Assembly (NCBI GenBank): GCA_020404895.1
Contig: JADBWK010000001.1
Span: 1-60,361, forward strand
DNA length: 60,361 nt
From: Pseudanabaena sp. M085S1SP2A07QC
GTDB taxonomy: Bacteria > Cyanobacteriota > Cyanobacteriia > Pseudanabaenales > Pseudanabaenaceae
Reading direction: 5' to 3'
Made by a program: the position numbers and the translations under genes. This document shows positions 17,220 to 26,000 of this stretch, in pieces. The notes below the pieces were generated by a model, which searched no databases, was not told the origin of the DNA, and saw nothing but the letters and a program-made list of their open reading frames with translations. Each line of letters begins with the position of its first letter. Position 1 is the first letter of the stretch.

Positions 17220-17330
17220 GCTATATAAGTGAGAATTACTGTTAATACATTCTATCTCCCTCACTGACTATGTATCGTCATGATATATTTAACAAATCGT
17301 AATCCAATCACATAGATGGAACTTTGACTA

Positions 17331-18074
17331 ATGATGCCTAGGCTGCTCCTGATCGATGATGATCCGATAATCTCTGAAATGGTCACGCTCAACCTCGAAC
17401 ATGCTGGCTATCAAGTCAGTCAAGCGAGTGATGGCATTAAAGGACAAGCACTTGCCATTCAGTTGATGCCAGACATGATCATCCTTGACTTGATGCTGCC
17501 AAGGGTTGATGGGTTTACGGTTTGTCAAAGACTGCGTCGTGATGAGCGCACTAAAGAGATTCCTGTAATGATGCTCACGGCAATGGGGCAAACCCAAGAC
17601 AAAGTCGAAGGGTTTAACGCAGGTGCAGATGATTATTTGACTAAGCCTTTTGAACTGGAAGAAATGCTGGCGCGAGTGCGTGCTTTATTGCGACGGACTA
17701 ATCGAATTATTGACACAGCTAAGCATGGCGAAATTTTGATTTTCGGTTCATTAACACTTGTGCCTGAGCGCTTTGAGGCGATTTGGTTTAATAAAACTGT
17801 CAAGTTAACTCATCTAGAGTTTGAGCTGTTGCATTGTCTGTTGCAGCGTCATGGTCAAACGGTATCACCAAGCGAAATCCTCAAAGAAGTTTGGGGCTAT
17901 GAGCCTGATGATGATATCGAAACGATTCGTGTGCATATCCGCCACTTGCGAACCAAGCTAGAGCCAGATCCACGCCATCCTAAATATATTAAGACGGTAT
18001 ATGGTGCAGGTTATTGCTTAGAGCTTCCCCATGATAACGATACTAATCAAGTTGAAGACGCGATCGCTGAATAA
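17331..18074 (+). CDS. rpaA: Response regulator RpaA
   Basis: This OmpR-family regulator of 247 residues is very similar to the master circadian output regulator of cyanobacteria. The receiver has IDDDP at 8-12, the phospho-acceptor Asp53 in IILDLMLP and Lys105 in YLTKPFE. Distinctive RpaA blocks are [29 protein letters not shown] and [13 protein letters not shown], then [19 protein letters not shown] and [16 protein letters not shown]. It binds promoters under control of the SasA and CikA kinases and also affects phycobilisome coupling. ATG at 17331 is followed by a second ATG; either could start. Confidence 0.88.
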   Translation: MMPRLLLIDDDPIISEMVTLNLEHAGYQVSQASDGIKGQALAIQLMPDMIILDLMLPRVDGFTVCQRLRRDERTKEIPVMMLTAMGQTQDKVEGFNAGADDYLTKPFELEEMLARVRALLRRTNRIIDTAKHGEILIFGSLTLVPERFEAIWFNKTVKLTHLEFELLHCLLQRHGQTVSPSEILKEVWGYEPDDDIETIRVHIRHLRTKLEPDPRHPKYIKTVYGAGYCLELPHDNDTNQVEDAIAE

Positions 18075-18114
18075 CTATCGCCCAAGAAATTGCTTTGCTC
18101 GTTATTTGTGATTA

Positions 18115-18160
18115 AAAAAGGAAAAACAGGAAAGGCATAAAATGTCTTCCCTGTTTTTTT
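18115..18160 (+). terminator. Terminator after rpaA
   Basis: AAAAACAGGAA and TTCCCTGTTTTT form an imperfect stem followed by a T run. The rest of the gap to 18298 shows no gene. Confidence 0.6.
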
Positions 18161-18298
18161 GTGACGAGATTGGCAATTTCTAGAAAAATTTTTAAATTCT
18201 ATAGGCTCAAGTGTTAGGCAACACATTGCTTGTGAGACTTTACCTTCCAAAATGGATAAAGTGAGGATTTTCTTTGGAAAGATAGATTATTAAGGGCT

Positions 18299-20635
18299 AT
18301 GCAGAAAAAATCAGTGTCTAGAGGTCTTAAAGCTTTTTGCTTATTGTCAATAGTATGCGTAAACGGAATAATTGTTACAGAAGCGTTTAGTCAAACTAAT
18401 CCATTTCCATTTGATGCTCAACTTCGCTATAACGGCAGTGGTGCAGGAATAGATGGCAATACTAGTGTTGAGTTACGTATTCCGCTTAATCAAACACCAG
18501 AGAATTTTTTCTATCTCAATCCTCAAATCCGAGTCTTTAATAATGGGCGCATTGGCTCTAATCTTGCAGTTGGCTATCGATCGCTAAATGACGTTGCCAA
18601 ATATGTATTAGGTGGATATGTTGCCTACGACAATCGTGATACGGGATCGCAATTTTTTCAGCAAATTTCCGCAGGCTTAGAATTTTTTGCAGAAGCTTGG
18701 GATATGCGCCTCAATACCTATCTTCCCGTAGGTAAGACTAATACACAACTAAGCGAAACTATCCTGAACTCTGGCAGTTTTCAGGGCAACCAGTTTTTGA
18801 TCGATCGCGATCGGCGTTTTGATGCAGCTATGAGTGGTGTGGAGTTAGAAGCTGGCACGATCATCACCACAGGCGATACAGGATATCTTCGCCCCTATGT
18901 CGGGACTTACTATTACACAGCTACCAATAGTGTTGGGGCCTTGGGGATTAAAGGTGGTTTGGGATACTATGGCGATCTCATCAATGCTGGTTTATCGATT
19001 CAGAACGATCGCATTTTTGGCACGAGTATTCTTTTCAATATTGGTATTAATTTCTCCAACCGTCCAGCGCGAGGAGTAAATCCGCCAACGCTTCTGGAAC
19101 GCATGAACGAACCAATTTCGCGTAGTAGTTCTGTCCTAGTCGAAAATCAAACGGTGCGCGATCAACTCGTCGCAATTAATCCGCTAACTGGTCAGCCTTA
19201 CAGTTTCTTTATTGTTGCCGATAACGCTACAGGCTTATCTGGCAATCCTAATGTGGTTTCTTTTGCTAACTTTTCGACGGCTATTGCCAATGCCAGCGCT
19301 GCTGGGGCAAATGGAATTGTGTATGCTTATACCCCAACAGGCTCTACAGCCCCAACTTTAGCTGGATTTACAATTCCTGATGGTGTAAAAGTCTTCTCTA
19401 GTGCGCCATCTGTAGTTCCTCTGTCATATTTAGCTGGCTCTGGAGGTGCAAATTTGCCCAATATTCCTTTGCCTGCTAACACAGGTGTTTATCCCATCGT
19501 CAGCGATACAGTCACCCTAGCCTCAGGGTCTAATCAAGCTCTATCTGGCTTTAGCATCAATAAAAATGTGGCTACTGGTGCAAATGCTGGCATTATTGGC
19601 AACAATAATGTGAATGCCTTGATTGCCAATAACAGGGTCAACATTACGGCTCCTAGTAGTACACCAGTAGGTAATTCGGGGCGAGGTGTTGTCTTAATAG
19701 GTGCGAGTGGCAATACCAATGTTTCGGACAACCAAGTTAACAATGCGATCGCCGAAGGGATTCGTCTCGACAATGTCAGTGGTACTGCTGCGATTACTGG
19801 CAACACAGTCATTAATACAATTCAACCTGATGGCCAAACACAGGTAGAAGCAGGCATTCTGGTCAGAAACAATACAGGGAATGTCAATCTCACGATCGCC
19901 AACAACATCGTCAGAGACAATACCACCACCGCAGGCGTTGTCGAAATTGACGGGATTGAGTTTAGTCTCTGTCGTGTCTATCCAGACTTAGCAGGTTGCG
20001 CTACTACGACCACTGCGACTGTCAACATCACAGGCAACACGATTCGCAATATTACAGGCGCACCCGATGGAGCCGATGGTATTGACATTAACTTAGGTAA
20101 TAATGCTAATGCCACGTTGACGATTAGCAACAATACCATCGATAACATCGTGAACAAAGGCATTAGCTTTGGCGCTGTTGATGGTTCTATTGGTACAACA
20201 ACGATCTCCAATAACAAGATTAGCAATGTCGGCGGGGCAGGAATTCAAGTGCGGGTTGGCGAAACGAATGTGGGTGGAGAGGCTTCAGTGCGAGCAGCCG
20301 TGCTGAATAACACACTTACAAACACAGAGACAGGAACAGCCGATGATGCAGCGATAATTATGCGATCGCAAAATGCTGCTTCGCTCTGCGTCAGGTTTGA
20401 AGGAAATACCTTAAACAATCCCACCTCTAGTCTTGATTATCTATTCCGTAGACAAAGTACATCAGCATCAGGATTGCAACTAGCAGGGCTGACCACCGCG
20501 ATCGCTGTGTTGAACCCCAGTCCAACATTGCAAACTGAGCTAACAGCTAGAGGTAATACAGGTGGGGTACTTGCGAAGTATAGAGTGCAAAATAACACTG
20601 TCCAAATTCCTACTACGGCTTGTACATTTCCTTAA
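18299..20635 (+). CDS. Outer-membrane beta-barrel plus beta-helix protein (inverse autotransporter-like)
   Basis: The 778-residue protein begins with a signal peptide (hydrophobic AFCLLSIVCVNGIIVTEA, cleavage near AFSQ). Residues about 40-260 resemble the inverse-autotransporter barrel of intimin/invasin: NLAVGYRSLN, LGGYVAYDNRD, SAGLEFFAEAWDMR and NTYLPVG. From about 380 the chain is rich in repeated turns such as ISNNTI, ITGNTV and IANNIV. These are typical of a right-handed parallel beta-helix, with about a dozen coils. It ends in a small Cys-containing cap (CVRFEGNTL and TTACTFP). It probably displays a fibrous domain at the cell surface. Partner and ligand are unknown. Confidence 0.72.
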   Translation: MQKKSVSRGLKAFCLLSIVCVNGIIVTEAFSQTNPFPFDAQLRYNGSGAGIDGNTSVELRIPLNQTPENFFYLNPQIRVFNNGRIGSNLAVGYRSLNDVAKYVLGGYVAYDNRDTGSQFFQQISAGLEFFAEAWDMRLNTYLPVGKTNTQLSETILNSGSFQGNQFLIDRDRRFDAAMSGVELEAGTIITTGDTGYLRPYVGTYYYTATNSVGALGIKGGLGYYGDLINAGLSIQNDRIFGTSILFNIGINFSNRPARGVNPPTLLERMNEPISRSSSVLVENQTVRDQLVAINPLTGQPYSFFIVADNATGLSGNPNVVSFANFSTAIANASAAGANGIVYAYTPTGSTAPTLAGFTIPDGVKVFSSAPSVVPLSYLAGSGGANLPNIPLPANTGVYPIVSDTVTLASGSNQALSGFSINKNVATGANAGIIGNNNVNALIANNRVNITAPSSTPVGNSGRGVVLIGASGNTNVSDNQVNNAIAEGIRLDNVSGTAAITGNTVINTIQPDGQTQVEAGILVRNNTGNVNLTIANNIVRDNTTTAGVVEIDGIEFSLCRVYPDLAGCATTTTATVNITGNTIRNITGAPDGADGIDINLGNNANATLTISNNTIDNIVNKGISFGAVDGSIGTTTISNNKISNVGGAGIQVRVGETNVGGEASVRAAVLNNTLTNTETGTADDAAIIMRSQNAASLCVRFEGNTLNNPTSSLDYLFRRQSTSASGLQLAGLTTAIAVLNPSPTLQTELTARGNTGGVLAKYRVQNNTVQIPTTACTFP

Positions 20636-20640
20636 AGATT

Positions 20641-20895
20641 AAAAAGAAACCTACACAGGGGGTTTATTTTTAATCTTTAAGCATAGTTTATAAAAATTGC
20701 TGCTGTAGTGATCGCGCTCATCATCAAAGGAAAACCACACATAGTAGGGTTTCTTTTTTATCTCTCAAGAACCTCTTGCAAAAATTGCTGCTTTAGCGAT
20801 CGCGTCAATAACAAAAAAGAAACCCATTTTGCGGGTTTCTTTTTACACAAAGTGTAGCTTGCAAAAAATTACTGCATTAGCGATCGCGCTATGTA
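20641..20895 (+). terminator. Three tandem terminator-HIP1 units before glgA
   Basis: Units of about 85 bp run 20641-20725, 20726-20811 and 20812-20895. Each starts with an A-rich GAAACC...GGGTTTCTTTTT stem, most perfect in the third, and ends with a segment AAAATTGCTGC-TTAGCGATCGCG. The three are diverged copies of one unit. Confidence 0.75.
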
Positions 20896-20937
20896 TGAGA
20901 ATAGTTAGAGCCTGAAATACGAGTACTGAATCAACGA

Positions 20938-22314
20938 ATGAAAATTTTATTTGCGGCGGCTGAAGTTGCTCCTCTCGCCAAAGTTGGCGGCATGGGAGAT
21001 GTAGTGGGCGCACTCCCTCCGATTCTCAAGAAAATGGGACATGATGTGCGGATCATCATGCCTTACTACGGCGTTATTCCAGACAAACTCAAGGAAAATC
21101 CTGAATGGAAATGGAAAGGCTATGCCATGTTTCAGGAATTTGATATTTTTGAGACAGTATTACCAGGTACAGATGTCCCCTTGTATTTAATGGGACATGG
21201 CTCATTTATTCCTGCCCGCGTTTATGGCGGCGAAGATGAAGATTGGCGATTCACAATGTTTGCTAATGCCGTTGCGGAATTTGCATGGAACTATTGGAAA
21301 CCAAACATTATTCATTGCCATGATTGGCATACAGGCATGATTCCTGTGTGGATGCACCAAGTTTCTGACATTGGCACAGTATTCACGATTCATAACCTAG
21401 CTTACCAAGGCCCTTGGAAATGGTTCCTAGATAAAATTACTTGGACTCCATGGTACATGGATGCTCATAACACTATGGCAGCAGGGATCAAATATGCCGA
21501 TCGCGTGAATACTGTATCTCCAACTTATGCTCAACAAATCTGTACACCTATTTATGGGGAAGGGCTAGAGGGCTTACTTTCCTTCTTGAAACCTTGGGGC
21601 ATTTTAAATGGGATTGATACGGAATTAGAAAATCCTGCTACCGATACCGCCTTGGTACAAAACTACTCTGTTGAAACCCTTGACGATCGCATGGCAAATA
21701 AGATTGCTTTGCAAAAAGAGTTAGGCTTAACCGTAAATCCAGCAACTTTCTTGATCGGCATGGTCGGTCGTTTGGTGGAGCAGAAAGGTATTGATTTGCT
21801 GCTGCAAACCCTTGAACGTTTTTTAGCATATACAGATGCTCAATTTGTAGTTTTAGGGACAGGCGATCGCTATTACGAGTCGCAGCTATGGCAGATCGCA
21901 TCGCGCTACCCTGGTCGTATGTCAGCGCAAATTTTGTTTAACATCGGGCTTTCCCATCGTGTCTATGCTGGCTCGGATGCCTTTTTGATGCCAAGTCGTT
22001 TTGAACCATGTGGACTGAGTCAATTGATCGCAATGCGCTATGGTTGTGTGCCAATTGTCCGTCGTACTGGTGGACTGGTGGATACAGTGTCATTTCATGA
22101 TCCAATTGGTCAGACAGGTACAGGCTTTAGTTTTGATCGTTATGAGCCTTTGGATATGTACACCTGCATGGTACGTGCTTGGGAAAGCTATCGCTATAAC
22201 GATGCATGGCGATTGTTACAACAACGCGGTATGAACAATGACTTCAGTTGGCAAACATCCGCCGAGAAGTATGTGCAGCTATACCGCTCGATTCCTGGCT
22301 TAGACAATGCCTAA
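20938..22314 (+). CDS. glgA: Glycogen synthase (ADP-glucose type)
   Basis: This GT5 glycosyltransferase of 458 residues extends glycogen with glucose from ADP-glucose. The N-terminal ADP-glucose loop [13 protein letters not shown] is at residues 15-27. HCHDWHTG and TIHNLAYQG are in the N-domain. The C-domain has [12 protein letters not shown] and the [18 protein letters not shown] catalytic block. Cyanobacteria commonly carry two GT5 enzymes; I cannot tell which isoform this is. Transcription probably starts after the tandem terminators upstream. Confidence 0.93.
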   Translation: MKILFAAAEVAPLAKVGGMGDVVGALPPILKKMGHDVRIIMPYYGVIPDKLKENPEWKWKGYAMFQEFDIFETVLPGTDVPLYLMGHGSFIPARVYGGEDEDWRFTMFANAVAEFAWNYWKPNIIHCHDWHTGMIPVWMHQVSDIGTVFTIHNLAYQGPWKWFLDKITWTPWYMDAHNTMAAGIKYADRVNTVSPTYAQQICTPIYGEGLEGLLSFLKPWGILNGIDTELENPATDTALVQNYSVETLDDRMANKIALQKELGLTVNPATFLIGMVGRLVEQKGIDLLLQTLERFLAYTDAQFVVLGTGDRYYESQLWQIASRYPGRMSAQILFNIGLSHRVYAGSDAFLMPSRFEPCGLSQLIAMRYGCVPIVRRTGGLVDTVSFHDPIGQTGTGFSFDRYEPLDMYTCMVRAWESYRYNDAWRLLQQRGMNNDFSWQTSAEKYVQLYRSIPGLDNA

Positions 22315-22321
22315 CACCCCA

Positions 22322-22358
22322 TAAAGAAATGCGGCACGAATCGTGTCGCATTTCTTTA
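22322..22358 (+). terminator. Terminator after glgA
   Basis: TAAAGAAATGCGGCACGA pairs with TCGTGTCGCATTTCTTTA (one mismatch) just past the glgA stop. Confidence 0.75.
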
Positions 22359-22362
22359 GAAT

Positions 22363-22460
22363 GGCAAAACACAAAACGGCGTAGCCGTTTTATGCTATTT
22401 AAACCCTTGCTGGGTCTGGTTTTTAATTTACAAAAGTGTTTTCACGCTTTTGTAAATTGG
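22363..22460. repeat. Triple-hairpin repeat, copy 1
   Basis: Three stems follow each other: AAACGGC/GCCGTTT, then AAACCCTTGCTGGGTCTGGTTT, then TTTACAAAAGTG/CGCTTTTGTAAA. The same modules appear at 27470, 33760, 34310 and 10592. Confidence 0.7.
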
Positions 22461-22539
22461 TGTAATTTGCTTGCAAATCTCTCAAAGCACTGTGAGAATT
22501 ACATTTACAGCAGCTTTCGATCAAAAGAACTACAAATCG

Positions 22540-23415
22540 ATGCGTCAGTTTCCTGTTATCCTTATTCCCCCAGAAGTGCAACGCATCGCTCAGTCCAAGC
22601 CCGTTGCACCTAAACTTAGTTCACCGCCTAGACTGACTACCTCCGAGCAGCCCCAGCCTATTGATATTCAAGAAGCGATCGCATTAAGCTTTGGTTTAAT
22701 ATTCATCGTAGCGTTAGTAACTACCTTTGCCAAAGAGTTAGGAATCATGCTGCTGATCGTGGGAACGGTAGCACTTGTGCTGCGGATCAGATATCAGTTT
22801 CTTACCTACAAAAAACGCTACCAAAGTTATCAAAACACTCTCCAGAACTATTTCAAAAAGCTTGAAACTTATTCCCGTGAAGAAGTTGGACATGAGCAAA
22901 AACTAGCGATCGCCCATTCTCCAGAGCGTATCCTTGAGTTTCGACATCAGCAATTTAAAAAATTTTTTGCAAAGAGGCCTGCCATCGAAAATGCGATCGC
23001 CGTAACCCAGAGCAATCCTCCAGATCATAATAAATCGGCTATTTATGATTTCGGAATCACTCTTCAGCAACATTTGTCAGGGACAATCTATCAAGGCGTG
23101 AAGCTTTACATTCCCAGTGTTAATCAGGATTGGTTGCCGACACTGACTTATATCGATCCAGTTCTCAATGTCCATATTGCGATCGAGATTATTGGAGATT
23201 CAGAAAGTGCGGCAAATCTCATGCAAAAGGATCTTAGCGATCGCTTTTTAGTAGATTCAGGATGGATTATGATCAAGTTCTCGCAAAAGCAAATCTTGCA
23301 TAGCTCAGCCCAGTGCTGTAAAGAGTTTGCCAAATTACTTGATCGCTTAAGTCTTGATCCATCAGTCCTCCCAAACTTTGAGTCTATTCCTGATTTAGCT
23401 CCAATAAAAATATAA
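22540..23415 (+). CDS. Membrane protein with a degenerate restriction-endonuclease-like C-terminus
   Basis: Starting at ATG 22540 (MRQFPVILIPPEV), the protein has about 291 residues. An earlier in-frame ATG at 22471 lies just after a repeat and seems less likely. Residues 45-85 form two closely spaced membrane helices (LSFGLIFIVALVTTF and LGIMLLIVGTVALVL), then a basic coiled stretch. The C-terminal 120 residues resemble a soluble domain found in many bacteria with a YIDP-LN-HI-IEI core and GWIMIKFSQKQI near the end. That domain is compatible with a PD-(D/E)XK fold. The acidic residues normally following IEI are replaced here (IEIIGD), so activity is doubtful. Function unknown; it precedes a broken SMI1/KNR4 gene by zero base pairs. 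Confidence 0.6.
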   Translation: MRQFPVILIPPEVQRIAQSKPVAPKLSSPPRLTTSEQPQPIDIQEAIALSFGLIFIVALVTTFAKELGIMLLIVGTVALVLRIRYQFLTYKKRYQSYQNTLQNYFKKLETYSREEVGHEQKLAIAHSPERILEFRHQQFKKFFAKRPAIENAIAVTQSNPPDHNKSAIYDFGITLQQHLSGTIYQGVKLYIPSVNQDWLPTLTYIDPVLNVHIAIEIIGDSESAANLMQKDLSDRFLVDSGWIMIKFSQKQILHSSAQCCKEFAKLLDRLSLDPSVLPNFESIPDLAPIKI

Positions 23416-24102
23416 ATGGTCAGTCAAACAAATATTCTTGATATGGGAAAGTGCCGTGATCTACCAAACTACAAGGATGGGAATACCCTTATACCTTCTC
23501 CACCCCAAGCTATGTCTTTGATTGCTGTACTTGATAGAATCATGAATTGGATGCTCTCAAACCAACCAAGTTATGCTGAATCATTTCTTCCTGGATTAAG
23601 TAGGCAGGAGATTGATTCTATTTGTGAGGTAATTCCAGGTTGTTTGTCCGAAGATATTTATCAACTATATCAATGGAGAAACGGAACAAATGAAAAATGT
23701 CCTCAGATATGGGCGCAGTGGTTTCACTTGCATTATCAGCCACTTCAAGAAGTAATAGAATCCTCACTGGGAATTAATAGTGATTTTAAAGGAATTGAAA
23801 ATTCTCTGTTTACATATGATGATTTTTAACTATTTCCATTTAGTGTTATACAGAAAGATGTCCTATGTACACTAGTTTTCAATGAGGCTAGAGGATTTTC
23901 TCCTGTGGTTGTTGCTTGGGAGGCAGGAGTAGATACAGCTTTTTCAAACCTTACCAACATGTTAGAAATGTTATTAGAAGGACTAGAGGCGGGAGTGCTT
24001 TTCTTAAATAATGAAGGTTGCCTTATTTATGATGAAAATAGAAATGATTTTCGGACTCTTTTTTATAAATATAATTCATCAGATATTGAGTTTTTTATGT
24101 AA
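23416..24102 (+). pseudogene. SMI1/KNR4 family protein interrupted by a stop codon
   Basis: The frame from 23416 contains the SMI1/KNR4 signature SRQEIDSICEVIPGCLSEDIYQLYQWRNGT, split here as SRQEIDSICEVIPG and LSEDIYQLYQWRNGT. It stops at TAA 23827 after YDDF. The same frame then continues without a shift as LFPFSVIQKDVL, VVVAWEAGVDTAFSN and MLEMLLEGLEAGV to TAA at 24102. One nonsense mutation therefore splits a gene of about 228 codons. The family includes immunity proteins of polymorphic toxin systems. The ATG directly abuts the previous gene's stop. Confidence 0.7.
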
Positions 24103-24191
24103 ATAACTGCGATTTCAATATACATTTGATTGCTTATATGTTTCTACCCAGCGATCGCTTGTTGATTTTCGGCATTGTAAAGGCGATCGCA

Positions 24192-24244
24192 GATTTTGAG
24201 GTGATTTTTTAGGCAATCGGGAATGTCTGCTTCGGTAGCGATCG
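24192..24244 (+). repeat. Accessory-zone direct repeat, left copy
   Basis: GATTTTGAGGTGATTTTTTA followed by AATCGGGAATGTCT and GGTAGCGATCG closely matches 25946-25998. The 24103-24289 gap contains only this and other HIP1-bearing sequence; no gene seen. Confidence 0.55.
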
Positions 24245-24289
24245 CTTTCTAGCAATGAGTAGGCGATCGGTAAATGATAGAATCCCAAA

Positions 24290-25120
24290 ATGATCGATAA
24301 TATTTGCAAATTCTTAGCCGAAAGCTTTTCCAGAGACTTCGCCAGTTGGATATTGGGCGAAGCGATCGCCCTAACCAAAATCGAACCATCGGAACTCTCA
24401 GTCGAACCAATTCGCGCCGACTCCGTGATATTTCTCGAATCAACCAAAATTATTCTGCATATCGAATTTCAGACCGAACCAAATAAAAATATCCCCTTCC
24501 GCATGGCAGACTATCGACTGCGGCTATATCGTAAATTCCCAGACAGACAAATACATCAAGTCGTTATTTACCTCACCCCCAGTCAATCTCTCCTAGTCCA
24601 TGAAACGACCTTTCGTATTGGAGCGCTAAACCATGAATTTAATGTCATCAGGCTATGGGAACAGCCCACAGAAATATTTCAGCAATACCAAGGACTCTTT
24701 CCCTTCGCTGTACTAACAAAAACCGAAAACCCCACAGATACCCTAAGACAAGTTGTCAAACAAATCGAAAATATTGCAGACAAACAAGTACAAAGCAACG
24801 TAGCGGCATCGACAGCTATAATATCGGGTATAGCCCTAAATAAAGAAATCATCCAAAGACTTTTAAGGAGCGAAATCATGAAAGAATCAGTTATTTATCA
24901 AGAAATTCTACTAGAAGGCAAGGCTGAAGGCAAGGCTGAAGGTATAGCTGAAACAGCGAATCAGATAGCGCTAAACATGATGCGTTCCAACATTTCTGTA
25001 GAATTAATTGCCCAATTTACAGGACTAACTCTCAAACAAATCCAAAAGCTACAAAAACTTTCAGCCCAAAAAGCTCAACCACCAAAATCATCAAAAACAA
25101 AGCGATCTCCAAAAGCTTAA
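24290..25120 (+). CDS. Rpn family recombination-promoting nuclease-like protein
   Basis: The 276-residue protein matches the cyanobacterial Rpn/PD-(D/E)XK transposase-like group. RADSVIFLESTKIILHIEFQTE carries the candidate catalytic pattern (Asp, then Glu-x-Gln in HIEFQTE). RMADYRLRLYRKFPDRQIHQVVIYL is the family-typical strand-helix region, split here only for naming. The C-terminal third has an EGKAEGKAEGIAE repeat and a helical tail. Rpn proteins promote RecA-independent recombination in E. coli; the native role is unclear. It sits between two broken SMI1 genes. Confidence 0.78.
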   Translation: MIDNICKFLAESFSRDFASWILGEAIALTKIEPSELSVEPIRADSVIFLESTKIILHIEFQTEPNKNIPFRMADYRLRLYRKFPDRQIHQVVIYLTPSQSLLVHETTFRIGALNHEFNVIRLWEQPTEIFQQYQGLFPFAVLTKTENPTDTLRQVVKQIENIADKQVQSNVAASTAIISGIALNKEIIQRLLRSEIMKESVIYQEILLEGKAEGKAEGIAETANQIALNMMRSNISVELIAQFTGLTLKQIQKLQKLSAQKAQPPKSSKTKRSPKA

Positions 25121-25179
25121 TTATCAAACCGATAAAACTACACCGATAATCTCAAAAGTGATGACAGATTCCTTCATCA

Positions 25180-25357
25180 TTGGATGGTGTGACGACTACC
25201 TATACTTGGGATGCGGAGAATCTACGATCATCCAGATGTCGATCTCCGTCCTTACTTCCCAAAAAATTTCTTTGTAGTGGTTCCAATTCCGTTTAAAGGT
25301 GTTAACTCAGGCTTTTTTGATAGGAGATCCATTTACCATAATTTCACAGGAGTGTAG
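25180..25357 (+). pseudogene. Possible RHS/polymorphic toxin remnant
   Basis: At 25180-25227 one frame reads LDGVTTTYTWDAENLR, which resembles an RHS repeat. At 25211 a 48-codon frame (MRRIYDHPDVDLRPYF, then GFFDRRSIYHNFTGV) runs to TAG 25357, ending 9 bp before the next SMI1-type ATG. A toxin C-terminus immediately before an immunity gene would be the expected order. The similarity is short and this is a tentative call. Confidence 0.3.
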
Positions 25358-25365
25358 TAAGCATC

Positions 25366-25879
25366 ATGGGAATACAACAACTGCTAGAAGAAATTTATAC
25401 CATCGTTAGCGAGATAATGCCCGAAACTGCCAACTCCTTACAGACAGGGTTAAGTAGAGATGCGATCAAGGCGATAATTGAACCTTTGCCATTTGATTTG
25501 CCAGAAGATTTCTATAAACTTTATGAGTGGCGAAATGGCTCAAATACATTTGAAGATAATTTTTTCCCCTATCATACATTTTTACCACTCGAAAACGCTG
25601 TTAATAGTTACTTTGAACTTAGAGAAGGTGAATTTGCTAAATGGATAAATTAGCCGCCCAATTGGTTCCCTTTCCTCAGATTTGGTGCCAAACTATACCT
25701 TTTTCTTGATGTAGCAGAGAAACACCATCCGCGAATATTTTGCAGAATTAGGTACAAAGAGCACAAGATTGATGTTTGACAATCTAAGAGACATGCTTTC
25801 TTACTATTCGTTTGCTTATGAGAGCGAAATATTCTATGTTGATGAGTATGGGTTCTTATTGAAAGAAGACGACGATTAA
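25366..25879 (+). pseudogene. Second SMI1/KNR4 family gene, broken
   Basis: ATG 25366 opens MGIQQLLEEIYTIVSE, with LSRDAIKAIIEPLPFDLPED and YKLYEWRNGSN, closely paralleling the gene at 23416. TAG at 25651 interrupts it. The frame continues as WFPFLRFGAKLYLFLDVAE, then a shift near 25730 moves it to EYFAELGTKSTRLMFDNLRD and FYVDEYGFLLKEDDD ending at TAA 25879. So it carries one nonsense codon and one frameshift. Confidence 0.65.
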
Positions 25880-25945
25880 TAGCAATTTATTCACAAGTCC
25901 CAGCAAGTAGCGTAGCGATCGCTTTTTCTTTTGAGAGCGATTAGG

Positions 25946-25998
25946 AATTTTGAGATGATGTTTTAAGCGATCGGGAATGTCTTGTTTGATAGCGATCG
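25946..25998 (+). repeat. Accessory-zone direct repeat, right copy
   Basis: AATTTTGAGATGATGTTTTA followed by GCGATCGGGAATGTCTTG and GATAGCGATCG matches the copy at 24192. The pair bracket the Rpn gene and the second SMI1 relic. Confidence 0.55.
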
Positions 25999-26000
25999 TA

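Noticed and set aside
19534-20226. Minus-strand hydrophobic frames within the adhesin gene
   Set aside because: They are antisense shadows of the Asn/Thr/Ile-rich beta-helix repeats.
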